A DNA stretch of 64,000 nucleotides from Clostridia bacterium (GTDB lineage: Bacteria; Bacillota; Clostridia; Oscillospirales; CAG-272): NCBI GenBank assembly GCA_017625755.1, contig JAGAKG010000028.1, positions 49,666 to 113,665 on the forward strand, written 5' to 3'. The notes beneath the pieces were generated by a model. That model was not told the origin of the DNA. It did no database searches and saw only the letters and a program-made list of their open reading frames with translations. Positions within the stretch are counted from its first letter, which is position 1, and the number at the start of each line of letters is the position of its first letter. The position numbers and the translations under genes were made by a program. Positions 51,845-59,959 of this stretch are shown here, piece after piece.

Positions 51845-52795
51845 TTATTTTTCGGCGTACGCCATCTCCATCATACGCGTGAGTACCTTTGCGTCCTCTA
51901 TTCCGCAGCCCTCGAGCTTCTTCCCCGTGAGAAACTGAAGAATAGGCGAGGGAAGCTCCTCCTCAAGCTCAAGCTCGACGAGAGCGCCGCCCGTGCTCTC
52001 GGAGCATTTTTTCACGCTGTCCTTATCCATACAAACATATCCGTCCTCTCCGTATATCTCGAAGAACATAGGTGAATATTTTGTAACAAACGAAGACTCG
52101 TTTATTGCAATAGCGCCGTTCTCAAATTTCATAACCGTAACAGAATTATCCTCAACGCGGTCAATGTTTTTTTCGAGCGCGTCCTCGCTCGTGGTAGCAA
52201 CGGTAAGCGCAGAACTTGCGCAGACAGGCATACCAAGCAGCCAATGAATAAGATACATTCCGTGCGCTCCGTGGTCTATCATCGCCCCACCGCCACACTG
52301 CTCTCTGTTGTAGAAATGCGCGGGTAGCCAACCCTTAACGCTTCCCGAATGACTCTTGTGGTATCTGACAAGATTGAGCTTTCCAAGCTCTCCGCCCTCA
52401 ACGACCTTTTTCACAGTGAGACAGTTACTTCTGTATTTGAGAGGCATAGAAATAGTGAACTCAACTCGGTTATCCTTGATTGCCCTCTCTATATCCTCAC
52501 ACTCCTCGAGCGTAAGTGCCAGAATCTTCTCTGTGAATATGTTTTTCTTCGCGTTAGCCACGCTTATGATATCGCGCGTGTGGTCTTTGGTAGAGGAACA
52601 AACGATAACCCCATCGGCGTCACTCTCGAGAAGCTCCTCTGCCGTGGCAAATCTGGGGATATCGAACATACTCATAAACTCCTTCGCAAGCTCGTCATTC
52701 TCCTCATAAAAGCCTATAACCTCTGCAAGAGGAAGCGCCGCGTTTGCGTAATCCTTGGCGTGAACATGCCATACGCCTAAAATTGCTACCTTCAT
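51845..52795 (-). CDS. Gfo/Idh/MocA family oxidoreductase
   Basis: 316-residue NAD(P)-dependent sugar dehydrogenase type. N-terminal Rossmann start MKVAILGVWHVHAKDYA; the EKILALTLEECEDIE segment stands where the EKP motif usually lies; the substrate-domain His region MIDHGAHGMYLIHWL. Its start overlaps the stop of the upstream Gfo/Idh gene by four bases. Substrate unknown; inositol or oxidised sugars are typical. Confidence 0.9.
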   Translation of the reverse strand: MKVAILGVWHVHAKDYANAALPLAEVIGFYEENDELAKEFMSMFDIPRFATAEELLESDADGVIVCSSTKDHTRDIISVANAKKNIFTEKILALTLEECEDIERAIKDNRVEFTISMPLKYRSNCLTVKKVVEGGELGKLNLVRYHKSHSGSVKGWLPAHFYNREQCGGGAMIDHGAHGMYLIHWLLGMPVCASSALTVATTSEDALEKNIDRVEDNSVTVMKFENGAIAINESSFVTKYSPMFFEIYGEDGYVCMDKDSVKKCSESTGGALVELELEEELPSPILQFLTGKKLEGCGIEDAKVLTRMMEMAYAEK

Positions 52796-53877
52796 TCAAA
52801 ATATACCGCCTTTCCTGTTTTAGATGATTCATATATCGCCTCAAGTATTTCAGATACTACAAGCGCCTGTCTCGGCAGCACGACGGGTTCGGTGTCCTCG
52901 ACGACCGCCTGTATCCATCTTGCCGCTTCAATCTCTGCGGGAGTTGGATTTTCACCGTCGTAGAACGCAACGCCGCCAGCCTCGGTGTTTACCACGCTGT
53001 CCACGCGTCTGTCAAACTCGACAGAATTGAGCTTCAGCTCGTTTCTCCTTATCGAAAGTCCCGCTCGGCTTCCGCAAAGGCGACAGCTTCCCTCCTGATA
53101 TTCGTCGTCGGTATTGAGAGCCCAGCTCGTCTCAAGCATAATGGTCGCGCCGTTCTTCATTCTGATAAATGCGCACGCCGCCTCCTCAAGAGGGGTAGTG
53201 CTTACTCCGTTGTCGCCCCATATATTTCCCTCCTCGGGATGCTCAAGCCCCTTGTGCGTCTTTCCAACAACAAGCTCGGGCTCATAGTTATTCATAAGAT
53301 AAAGCGTAAGGTCGAGCGAGTGGGTCGCGATATCTATGATAGGTCCTCCGCCCTGCTCCTCCTCGTTGAGAAAAACGCCCCAGTTCGGTGTTCCACGGCG
53401 ACGAATAGCGCGGCAGTTGGCGTAGTATGCCTCACCAAGCTTGCCCTCGTCAATATACCGCTTTGCGTAAATACTCGCGCCCTTATGTCTGTGCTGATAA
53501 CCGATGGTAAGCTTCCTGCCCGTAGCCTCCGCCGCCTCGCACATTCTTCTCGCGTCAGCCGCAGTCTTTGCCATGGGCTTCTCACACATTACATGCTTGC
53601 CCGCGTAAAGCGCATCGATAGAGATATCGGCGTGCTCGCGGTTCGGCGTCAAAACATGAACGACCTCAATTTCGGGATCGCTAAGCAATTCTTTGTAGTC
53701 AACATAAACCTTAGCATCGGCATCGCCGTACTCCTCCCTTGCGGCAATCGCGCGCTCCTCAATAATATCACAAAATGCAACCATTTTGACATTTTTCAGC
53801 TTCGAAAGCGCAGGCATGTGCTTGTGATTGGCAATACCGCCGCAACCGATAATTCCAACCTTAACTATCCTTTCCAT
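52792..53877 (-). CDS. Gfo/Idh/MocA family oxidoreductase
   Basis: 361 residues with Rossmann motif VGIIGCGGIANHKH, the active EKP segment HVMCEKPMAKTAADA and the catalytic-His region IIDIATHSLDLTLYLM. Start MERIVKV chosen at a codon behind AAGGAGG. First gene of the run, divergent from the AraC gene, whose palindromic promoter region it shares. Together with the second dehydrogenase and the URO-D-like protein it looks like a regulated catabolic operon. Confidence 0.92.
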   Translation of the reverse strand: MERIVKVGIIGCGGIANHKHMPALSKLKNVKMVAFCDIIEERAIAAREEYGDADAKVYVDYKELLSDPEIEVVHVLTPNREHADISIDALYAGKHVMCEKPMAKTAADARRMCEAAEATGRKLTIGYQHRHKGASIYAKRYIDEGKLGEAYYANCRAIRRRGTPNWGVFLNEEEQGGGPIIDIATHSLDLTLYLMNNYEPELVVGKTHKGLEHPEEGNIWGDNGVSTTPLEEAACAFIRMKNGATIMLETSWALNTDDEYQEGSCRLCGSRAGLSIRRNELKLNSVEFDRRVDSVVNTEAGGVAFYDGENPTPAEIEAARWIQAVVEDTEPVVLPRQALVVSEILEAIYESSKTGKAVYFE

Positions 53878-53914
53878 AAAAGCCTCCTTGAAAATTTTTA
53901 AGATTTGCAATTTT

Positions 53915-53947
53915 ATTGTAGACTTTAAGTGAAAAATATGCTACAAT
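53915..53947. promoter_or_regulatory. divergent promoter/operator between Gfo/Idh and AraC genes
   Basis: ATTGTAG and its reverse complement CTACAAT are 19 bases apart and place a TACAAT -10 box on each strand, facing each other: rightward TACAAT 53942-53947, leftward TACAAT 53920-53915. -35 elements are weak, in line with an activator-dependent switch by the AraC protein. Confidence 0.65.
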
Positions 53948-53999
53948 AAATTTGCTAAAAAATATCAAAAATTTGTTCTCTTGTTTTTTGGAGGTCAAA

Positions 54000-54863
54000 A
54001 TGAAAAAGAGCGATATAATAATAGAAGCGCCGAGACAGTTCGGAAAGGAGACCGAGTTTTTCATTCAAAGCGTACCGCAAAACACGATATCCTGCCAAGC
54101 CAATGTTCATAACGCCATAGAATTGCTCTATGTAGTGAGCGGAAGTTATTCGGTTATTCTCGACGATTCAAAATATAAAATATTCCCGGGAGATCTTATA
54201 CTTTTTTGTTCAAATACCCCTCATCACGCAGTTTCGGGCGACTCAGAGGAAAATAGCTATTATGTAATAAAGCTCCCTCCCTCATTTCTGATGGAGCTTT
54301 CGGGTCGCGAGGGAATGACGGAATATGTTATGCGCTTCGCGATAAACCGCCCCGAAAATAAGTGTATATGGCGGAAGCAGGAGCTTGCGGGGACGCAAAT
54401 ACTGAACATTTTGAACGCCCTCATCACCGAGCTGGAAAATCAGAAATACGCATACGAGGCGGCGATAAAGCTTAACATCGCCGCACTTCTGCTTGAAATA
54501 ATGCGCGAAAACCCGCCTCAAAATCAGCTCAAGCACCCCGAGGTAGCGGGGCTGATATACGCGGCGATGACCTATACGCGCGAGTATTACTCACAGGATA
54601 TAAACGAAAAGGAGCTTGCAAAAAATCTCGGTGTGAGCTACAGCTATTTCTCGCGCTCGTTCAAGCAGGTCACGGGAATGAGCTTCAAGCAATATCTCAA
54701 CCGCACCCGAATAGCCCGTGCCGAACAGCTTCTTATCACAACAAAAAAATCGGTCACCGAGGTGGCAACCGACTGCGGATATAACACGACATCTTATTTC
54801 ATAAATGTTTACCGTTCTATCAAGGGAAAGACTCCGTACGAGGCAAAGAAAAATCAACTGTAA
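54000..54863 (+). CDS. AraC family transcriptional regulator
   Basis: 287 residues: N-terminal cupin ligand domain (VVSGSYSVILDDSKYKIFPGDLILF, shown as VSGSYSVILDD and FPGDLILF) and C-terminal AraC double HTH (NEKELAKNLGVSYSYFSRSFK, ATDCGYNTTSYFINVYRSIKGKTPYE given in parts as NLGVSYSYFSRSFK and GYNTTSYFINVYRS). ATG 54000 follows GGAGG. It is divergent from the two-dehydrogenase operon and is its likely regulator in response to a sugar ligand. A MITE-like repeat begins nine bases after its stop. Confidence 0.93.
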   Translation: MKKSDIIIEAPRQFGKETEFFIQSVPQNTISCQANVHNAIELLYVVSGSYSVILDDSKYKIFPGDLILFCSNTPHHAVSGDSEENSYYVIKLPPSFLMELSGREGMTEYVMRFAINRPENKCIWRKQELAGTQILNILNALITELENQKYAYEAAIKLNIAALLLEIMRENPPQNQLKHPEVAGLIYAAMTYTREYYSQDINEKELAKNLGVSYSYFSRSFKQVTGMSFKQYLNRTRIARAEQLLITTKKSVTEVATDCGYNTTSYFINVYRSIKGKTPYEAKKNQL

Positions 54864-54871
54864 ATATATAA

Positions 54872-55035
54872 GGGGCTGTCGCATTTAGCGCATAACAAAA
54901 ATACACGAATAAATAATAATTAAAGATACCGCTCTCACCAATAGAACTTCGATGGTGGGAGCGGTTTTTAGGTAGAAATTCTTACGAATTTCAATTTTTA
55001 TGTGTATTTTTGTTATGCGCTAGATGCGACAGTCC
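54872..55035. repeat. MITE-like palindromic repeat, copy 2 (164 bp)
   Basis: Terminal inverted repeats of 34 bp match at 32 positions: left begins GGGCTGTCGCATTTAGCGCA, right end (reversed) GGACTGTCGCATCTAGCGCA, both continuing TAACAAAAATACAC. Central terminator hairpin CCGCTCTCACC / GGTGGGAGCGG with five T. This copy is simpler than copy 1 and looks like the intact form. It may terminate the AraC transcript. Confidence 0.88.
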
Positions 55036-55155
55036 ACAGATTACTGACCTTCCACTCAAGGGGAAGAAATTTTATATTAGTCTGATTTATAAACATTCGT
55101 AATACTCCCTCGGCAGCTCACGCGGAGCATCGACCAAGCGAACATATAAATTCTT

Positions 55156-55184
55156 ATTATAAATTTTGACTACAAATTTATAAT
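55156..55184. repeat. AT-rich inverted repeat after the leucine-rich lipoprotein gene
   Basis: ATTATAAATTT / AAATTTATAAT, 11-bp perfect arms with TGACTAC loop, one base from the stop codon. No U-run follows, so termination strength is doubtful. Confidence 0.55.
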
Positions 55185-55185
55185 A

Positions 55186-56304
55186 TCAGTTATAGTGTAC
55201 CTGCGCATCTCCGCTCCAACGGGAGCCCCAATCCTCGGTAGCCGAGCGAGTGGTGTTTACATAGATAGACGCGAGGTTGGTGCAACCGTAGAATACCGAC
55301 GAGCCCATCTCTGTTACTCTCGAGGGAATCGAGATAGATGTGAGCGAAGCACAACCCGAGAATGCGGAATCACCAATCTCCTTGAGAGACGAGGGCAATG
55401 TAACATTTGCGAGCGACGAACAGCCGTCAAACGCTCCGTAACCTATCTCCTCAATGTGGCTCGGTATGCTTATGCTCTGGAGAGAGGAGCAACCGTAGAA
55501 TGCGCAATCCCAGATTATCTTTGAACTCTGGTCGGAGGGAATATTGACCGACTTGAGCGAGGTACAACCGTAGAACATATAGGACGAAACAGAACCGTCG
55601 TCGGGAAGCTTTACAGTCTCAATCATAGTACAGCCCGAGAAAGCCGCCTCGCCGACACCCTTATTCCATACCTTGTCCGCAATAACGGTAACAGTCTTGA
55701 GGTTCGAGGGAATGTAGAAATCAACGGTATATTGTGTTACAGCCTGATTTGTGTGAGTTCTGTAGAACTGAGTTACCTTAGTTCCGCCGTCATAAGCGTT
55801 TATACCGAAAATAAATCCGAAAAGACCGTGAGAGGACTGGAATGTGCCGTGCGTATCCTCATTTACCCAAGGCAGAGTGATGCTCTCAAGAGCGGAACAG
55901 CCCGAGAAAGCCTCGTATCCGATAGAAATTATCGAGTCTGTCATCGTAACGCTCTTGATGTTCTTGCAGTTCTTGAACGCGCCCTGGGCTACTGCTACTA
56001 CGGGCTTGCCGTCGTATGTGGGGGGAATGCGTATATCGGTATCGTTGCAGGAGCCGATTCCCTCTACCGTCAGCTCGCTATAACCCGAATACTTCAAGCC
56101 GTCGCTGTATCCGCTGGGAGTGAGCGAGGGCTCGCCGCCACCGTTACCACCATTGCCGCCGTTTCCTCCGTTAGAATTGTTGTTAATTGTTGTAGTCGTT
56201 GCTACCGTGGTAGACGCGCCCGTGTCGTCGCCCGAATCACAAGCAACAAAGGTAGCGCAGATAAGAAGCAGCGCAAAAGCCAGACATAAAATTTTCTTAG
56301 TCAT
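55186..56304 (-). CDS. BspA-type leucine-rich repeat lipoprotein
   Basis: 372-residue surface protein. Signal peptide with lipobox ATFVACDS, a Thr/Asn linker and a run of NGG repeats, then LRR_5 repeats through most of the chain (GAFKNCKNIKSVTMTDSI, FSGCSALESITLP, FYGCSSLQSISIP). No C-terminal membrane helix, unlike the first leucine-rich protein. Likely binding or adhesion role; no partner known. Confidence 0.9.
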   Translation of the reverse strand: MTKKILCLAFALLLICATFVACDSGDDTGASTTVATTTTINNNSNGGNGGNGGNGGGEPSLTPSGYSDGLKYSGYSELTVEGIGSCNDTDIRIPPTYDGKPVVAVAQGAFKNCKNIKSVTMTDSIISIGYEAFSGCSALESITLPWVNEDTHGTFQSSHGLFGFIFGINAYDGGTKVTQFYRTHTNQAVTQYTVDFYIPSNLKTVTVIADKVWNKGVGEAAFSGCTMIETVKLPDDGSVSSYMFYGCTSLKSVNIPSDQSSKIIWDCAFYGCSSLQSISIPSHIEEIGYGAFDGCSSLANVTLPSSLKEIGDSAFSGCASLTSISIPSRVTEMGSSVFYGCTNLASIYVNTTRSATEDWGSRWSGDAQVHYN

Positions 56305-56424
56305 TGTTTTTCTCCTTTAAAATATAAAAACTTTAAAATTCGGATAAGCGTAACTCGCTTATCCGCGTTTATTATAGCACATAAATTTGGATTTGTAAAG
56401 ATAAATTGGCTAAAGTTATAACAC

Positions 56425-56448
56425 AAAAAGCACCGTACGGTGCTTTTT
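56425..56448. repeat. perfect 24-bp palindrome
   Basis: AAAAAGCACCGTACGGTGCTTTTT: A-run, GCACCG stem, T-run. Loopless palindrome that can act as a bidirectional terminator or a protein-binding site; it lies upstream of the leucine-rich lipoprotein gene. Confidence 0.6.
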
Positions 56449-56493
56449 ATGTGTTGAGATTGATTACAAATTCGTTGAGCGGAGCCTCCCCAT

Positions 56494-56549
56494 CGTTGTC
56501 ATTCTCGAGCGAAGCGAAGAATCCCGCAGCGGCTTTGCTCAAGAATGAC
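56494..56549. repeat. partial copy of a dispersed hairpin repeat
   Basis: CGTTGTCATTCT ... AAGCGAAGAATC and inverted arms GTCATTCTCGAGC / GCTCAAGAATGAC. The two 12-mers also occur, in the opposite orientation, in the element at 26660-26863. No gene here. Confidence 0.6.
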
Positions 56550-56587
56550 GCGCGGGGCGAAGTCGAGCAAATGGAGCAGAAATACAT

Positions 56588-56612
56588 AAGCCTTCCCCAA
56601 CGGGGAAGGCTT
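56588..56612. terminator. 11-bp hairpin in the gap before the SHOCT gene
   Basis: AAGCCTTCCCC / GGGGAAGGCTT with AAC loop. The T-run is weak (TTTGTC); it may still end the leftward transcript of the SHOCT gene 68 bases away. Confidence 0.5.
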
Positions 56613-56679
56613 TGTCTTATTTTGCAGATGTACTTCGTTTAATCCATTTTCTGTTATGTATCTTCACACAAAATAGATA

Positions 56680-57675
56680 TCAAAGCCTAAGCAGCTCCTT
56701 TTTCTTTTGGTCGAATTCTTCCTGAGTGATAATTCCTTCCTCTAAAAGCACTGCGTATTTTTTTATTTCTTCTGCAACCGATGCCGATTGATTTTCGCTT
56801 TTTTTCGTAGTCTGTTGTATTTCTTTTTGTTTGACATTTCTCTGATGGGCTTCTTCGTTTTCCTTTTTGTTTTCTTCCTTTTTTGCTTTTCTGCGTTGCG
56901 AGATATTTTTCCTTACGATTACATCAAATTTCTCCGCCCAAAATTTAAAAACAAAAAAAGCTACAGCAATTATAATTATCGGTATAAACAGCAATGAAAA
57001 ATTAGAAAAATCAAACAAACCCATTGGTACGAGCTTCCTGTATACAATATCTGAACCAAACGCCATATAGCTGTCAACGGAAACAAAAATAACGAACAAA
57101 ACGACATCTATATGACTCCTCAAGTCTAACATTGACTCTTTAGGATATTTTTCCGCGCGCATAAAATAAGCAATTCTTGTTTTTTTTATATCTAAAAGAG
57201 CAATAATTGATTTTATTATACCGATACACCCCACAATTATCCACACAACGAACAAAATAATTAATGCCAAAAATACGACAAGCGATGAAAATAAAACATC
57301 GTGTAAATTTACTGATGAATCTTTTTCAAAGATTTGCTCAAAAACTAATTTTGCTTCATTGTAATATGAAAATTTCAGTTCTCCTTCATTTTGCATAAGC
57401 GCTTCAAAATCCTCGGCATTCATATTGAGAATGTCCTCAAACGAGTCAATAGATATCTCAAAAATCGGCAAAAAGAGCAGCAATAATCCCAACACTACTA
57501 TTAACACCGATAATCCTAATTTTATAAGTTCCAATTTTCTTGCTTCTTCAATTGTGATAAAAATTTTATCATCGCTAATATTAGAATTCACCGAGATATC
57601 TTTACGCTCGTTATACCCACAATTGGGACATACTTTTTCTTTTCCCATATTAACTCCACAATTTTTACAAAACAT
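56680..57675 (-). CDS. zinc-ribbon membrane protein with C-terminal SHOCT domain
   Basis: 331 residues. N-terminal zinc ribbon with Cys3, Cys6, Cys16, Cys19 (MFCKNCG, VCPNCGY), four membrane helices, a Lys/Glu coiled region, and a C-terminal SHOCT domain (YAVLLEEGIITQEEFDQKK). SHOCT domains often mediate oligomer or complex assembly. The gene is much more AT-rich than most of the window, suggesting recent acquisition, and is divergent from an XRE regulator, with an inverted repeat in the shared promoter region. Function unknown. Confidence 0.82.
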   Translation of the reverse strand: MFCKNCGVNMGKEKVCPNCGYNERKDISVNSNISDDKIFITIEEARKLELIKLGLSVLIVVLGLLLLFLPIFEISIDSFEDILNMNAEDFEALMQNEGELKFSYYNEAKLVFEQIFEKDSSVNLHDVLFSSLVVFLALIILFVVWIIVGCIGIIKSIIALLDIKKTRIAYFMRAEKYPKESMLDLRSHIDVVLFVIFVSVDSYMAFGSDIVYRKLVPMGLFDFSNFSLLFIPIIIIAVAFFVFKFWAEKFDVIVRKNISQRRKAKKEENKKENEEAHQRNVKQKEIQQTTKKSENQSASVAEEIKKYAVLLEEGIITQEEFDQKKKELLRL

Positions 57676-57710
57676 TATTATTCCTCCAAAATCAAAAACT
57701 ATTTAATTAT

Positions 57711-57764
57711 ATTTTAGCCTATTTCAGGTTAAAAGTCAATACCCTGAAACAGATTAAATATAAT
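57711..57764. promoter_or_regulatory. shared control region for the SHOCT and XRE genes
   Basis: Leftward promoter TTGACT (57739-57734), 17-bp spacer, TAAAAT (57716-57711). The inverted repeat TTTCAGG (57722-57728) / CCTGAAA (57743-57749) overlaps it and is a likely operator for the XRE protein. A rightward TATAAT lies at 57759-57764 with a poor -35. Confidence 0.68.
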
Positions 57765-57794
57765 ATTTGTATAGATTGTTTTTGGAGGTGTTGT

Positions 57795-58007
57795 ATGTAC
57801 TCACGAATTCGCGATTTAAGAGAAGATAGGGATATGAATCAAACACAGATAGCCAAAATACTCGGAATGTCTCAAACGGGATATTCAAAATACGAAACAG
57901 GGGAAAACGATATACCCACCGCAATCCTTATAAAATTAGCAAGATTTTACGACACAAGCATAGATTATTTGCTCGGAGAAACAGATAACCCGCAAAGATA
58001 TAAATAA
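57795..58007 (+). CDS. small XRE family helix-turn-helix regulator
   Basis: 70 residues, essentially one HTH_3 domain: IRDLREDRDMNQTQIAKILGMSQTGYSKYETGENDIPTAI read in parts as IRDLREDRDMNQTQIA and MSQTGYSKYETGEN, the DNA-recognition helix being around MSQTGYSKYE. Such single-domain XRE proteins often control phage, defence or toxin genes. It has a GGAGG site and is probably autoregulated through the CAGG/CCTG inverted repeat upstream. Its direct targets likely include the divergent SHOCT gene; the TIR pair lies beyond a terminator. Confidence 0.92.
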   Translation: MYSRIRDLREDRDMNQTQIAKILGMSQTGYSKYETGENDIPTAILIKLARFYDTSIDYLLGETDNPQRYK

Positions 58008-58020
58008 TAGGTTTTAAAGC

Positions 58021-58046
58021 AAAAAGGACACCTCGGTGTCCTTTTT
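58021..58046 (+). terminator. XRE gene terminator
   Basis: AAAAAGGACACC / GGTGTCCTTTTT around TC, 12-bp stem, then T-rich. Confidence 0.85.
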
Positions 58047-58065
58047 GTTTGCAATCTTAATATTC

Positions 58066-58974
58066 TTAATTATACAGTTTTCCCTCTAAATACTTCTTTA
58101 TCTGCGCGCTCCAGCCTATCTCGCCAACAACATCCAGATTTTCTTGCTCAAGGCAGTTGAGTGAGGACACGCTATCCACATATTGATAATCCACAAGCTT
58201 CAGAGTCGGCTCGCCGTGTCTCGGTATTCGTAAAATCAATATTAATAAAACATCAACATCGGGTCCGTATAACGGATATTCGAGAAGAAATGTTCCCATA
58301 ATGTTAATCTGATAAGAACCTATGATTTTCCCGGGGAAGAAATAGTCCTTCATCGCCTCGACCGAGGATATGCGATATGAGACCTCATACGCCCCGAGTC
58401 TGCTCAGATTAAAAATTTCGGTTTCCTTCCCTTCCGAGTCCCTGCAAAATATAGTCGCGGCACTTTTCTCATTGATTTCCTGTCGCTCAACATTCTGCGT
58501 GGTCATATAAAAGGAATATCCCAAATCCTCTAAAAACGGCATACTCGTCAGCGAAAAAACAGATTTCGACAAAACCGAGGATATCATTCCAACCGACTTG
58601 CCTATGTCTCCGTTATAATCGGAAATGTCTAAAAACTGAATAGTTCCAAGCATCATTTCAAGCCCCGCGGGAAGCTCGGTCTTTCTCAGAATCACAGGCA
58701 CGATATCCTTGTCCTTGGTAAGGGCGTAATTGATTTCCGACATTACATATTTTGACGCAATCGAGTCGGGCGATATGAACAGAATAAATTGCGAGCAGTT
58801 CTTCAGATGCTCCGCAATACTGTCGTTCCAAGATTCCCCTGGCGTCAACCCCTCGTCATACCATACCCTGCACATATTTTGCTTTAATCTTGCGATTATC
58901 GGAAGCACGAGATCAATATCTCTGTGCGAATAAGAAACGAACGCATACGGCTCCTTGCCCTCATAAGCTATCAT
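58066..58974 (-). CDS. TIR domain-containing protein, downstream of a TIR pair
   Basis: 302 residues. N-terminal TIR domain (about 1-150): FVSYSHRDIDLVLPIIARL, RVWYDEGLTPGESW, FILFISPDSIASKYVMSEINYA; the Glu in SEINYA sits at the catalytic position of NAD+-cleaving TIRs. The C-terminal half is unrecognised, with beta-rich stretches. The start MIAYEGKEPY has GGAGGT upstream, and the ATG is one base past the stop of the first TIR gene, so the pair is co-translated. Role as a defence NADase or as a signalling protein is inferred from the domain only. Confidence 0.85.
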   Translation of the reverse strand: MIAYEGKEPYAFVSYSHRDIDLVLPIIARLKQNMCRVWYDEGLTPGESWNDSIAEHLKNCSQFILFISPDSIASKYVMSEINYALTKDKDIVPVILRKTELPAGLEMMLGTIQFLDISDYNGDIGKSVGMISSVLSKSVFSLTSMPFLEDLGYSFYMTTQNVERQEINEKSAATIFCRDSEGKETEIFNLSRLGAYEVSYRISSVEAMKDYFFPGKIIGSYQINIMGTFLLEYPLYGPDVDVLLILILRIPRHGEPTLKLVDYQYVDSVSSLNCLEQENLDVVGEIGWSAQIKKYLEGKLYN

Positions 58975-58975
58975 A

Positions 58976-59863
58976 TTATGTACCTCCCTGTATGTCCCAT
59001 TTGTTGCCAAGCTCATCAATGCCGTGTATGTGAAGCTTGCCGTCTTTCGTGCTGGTATCGACACCTGATACATAATTATATACGGTATGCTCCCCCGTGT
59101 TCAAATCCCTTTTCCAGAGCGTTTCCTTTTTCACAAATGTAGTATCGCTGTCAATACTGTCAAGCGTATACAGATAACATTCCTCGAAATATTCGTCCTC
59201 TCTGTAATAGGTATAGGTGAAATCCCAAGCGACTGTCACGCATATAGAGAACTCACTGCTTTTGGAAATAGAACGGGTGACATAATTGACTGTATAATCC
59301 GACGCGGGCGGAAATCCCTCGTGAATCACGGTAATCTGCTGACCGTCACTCTTTCGCTTTTTGATTATGTCATAGCCGTTGCCAACACTTGTCGCGAAAA
59401 AATAATAGAGATACACATCGGTTTCATATATCATCTCGCCCAATCCGTCGATTATGTTGGTGGTAAATCCTCTGTATGCTTTTTCGCACGCCTCTTTTTC
59501 CTTTCCTACAAACGCCTCGATATATTGCTCGCCGTTCAACATCATTTTGAGTCCCGCAGACAGCTCGCACGGCTCAAGATATATTGCCATAATATGCTTT
59601 TCGTTTTCGTAAGCAAACCGAAGCTCGTCTCTGCAATACTTACTGGAGAGATAGTCCTTACTGATAAAAGCAATAAAAAAGGAACTGCTCTGCACTTTTT
59701 CGGCAATAACCTCGATATATTCATCTGCGGCGTCGAGATTTTCATCCATCCAGAATCTCAATCCCATCGAACGAAATCTTTCCAATATAGCGCGGACACG
59801 AGTCGCGTTTTTGTGGGAATAGCTGATAAAAGCAAATTCCTGATGACCTGAATAAGAATACAT
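58976..59863 (-). CDS. TIR domain-containing protein, first of a TIR pair
   Basis: 295 residues. TIR domain at the N terminus: FAFISYSHKNATRVRAIL, LRFWMDENLDAADEY, FFIAFISKDYLSSKYCRDELRFAYE with a conserved Glu in RDELRF. The C-terminal domain is different from that of the partner and not recognised. Chosen start MYSYSGHQEF lies behind AAGGAG; an earlier in-frame start adds 26 residues without a site. First gene of the tandem. Both genes are more AT-rich than the core region. Confidence 0.87.
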   Translation of the reverse strand: MYSYSGHQEFAFISYSHKNATRVRAILERFRSMGLRFWMDENLDAADEYIEVIAEKVQSSSFFIAFISKDYLSSKYCRDELRFAYENEKHIMAIYLEPCELSAGLKMMLNGEQYIEAFVGKEKEACEKAYRGFTTNIIDGLGEMIYETDVYLYYFFATSVGNGYDIIKKRKSDGQQITVIHEGFPPASDYTVNYVTRSISKSSEFSICVTVAWDFTYTYYREDEYFEECYLYTLDSIDSDTTFVKKETLWKRDLNTGEHTVYNYVSGVDTSTKDGKLHIHGIDELGNKWDIQGGT

Positions 59864-59928
59864 TGTTTTCTCCTTGAATGTTTTTTTAATTATATCATAA
59901 ACCAACTTGCTTTTCAAGGTTATATGAT

Positions 59929-59959
59929 AAAAGTCCCGCACTTTCGTGCGGGACTTTTT
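59929..59959. terminator. terminator between the Gfo/Idh and TIR genes
   Basis: GTCCCGCAC / GTGCGGGAC with CTTTC-type loop and A/T flanks, overlapping the Gfo/Idh stop. The core TCCCGCACTTTCGTGCGGGA recurs at 62358-62387. Confidence 0.88.

Noticed and set aside
58066..59863. TIR pair as a known Thoeris system
   Set aside because: Thoeris needs a ThsA (SIR2 or similar) effector, and none is encoded nearby.
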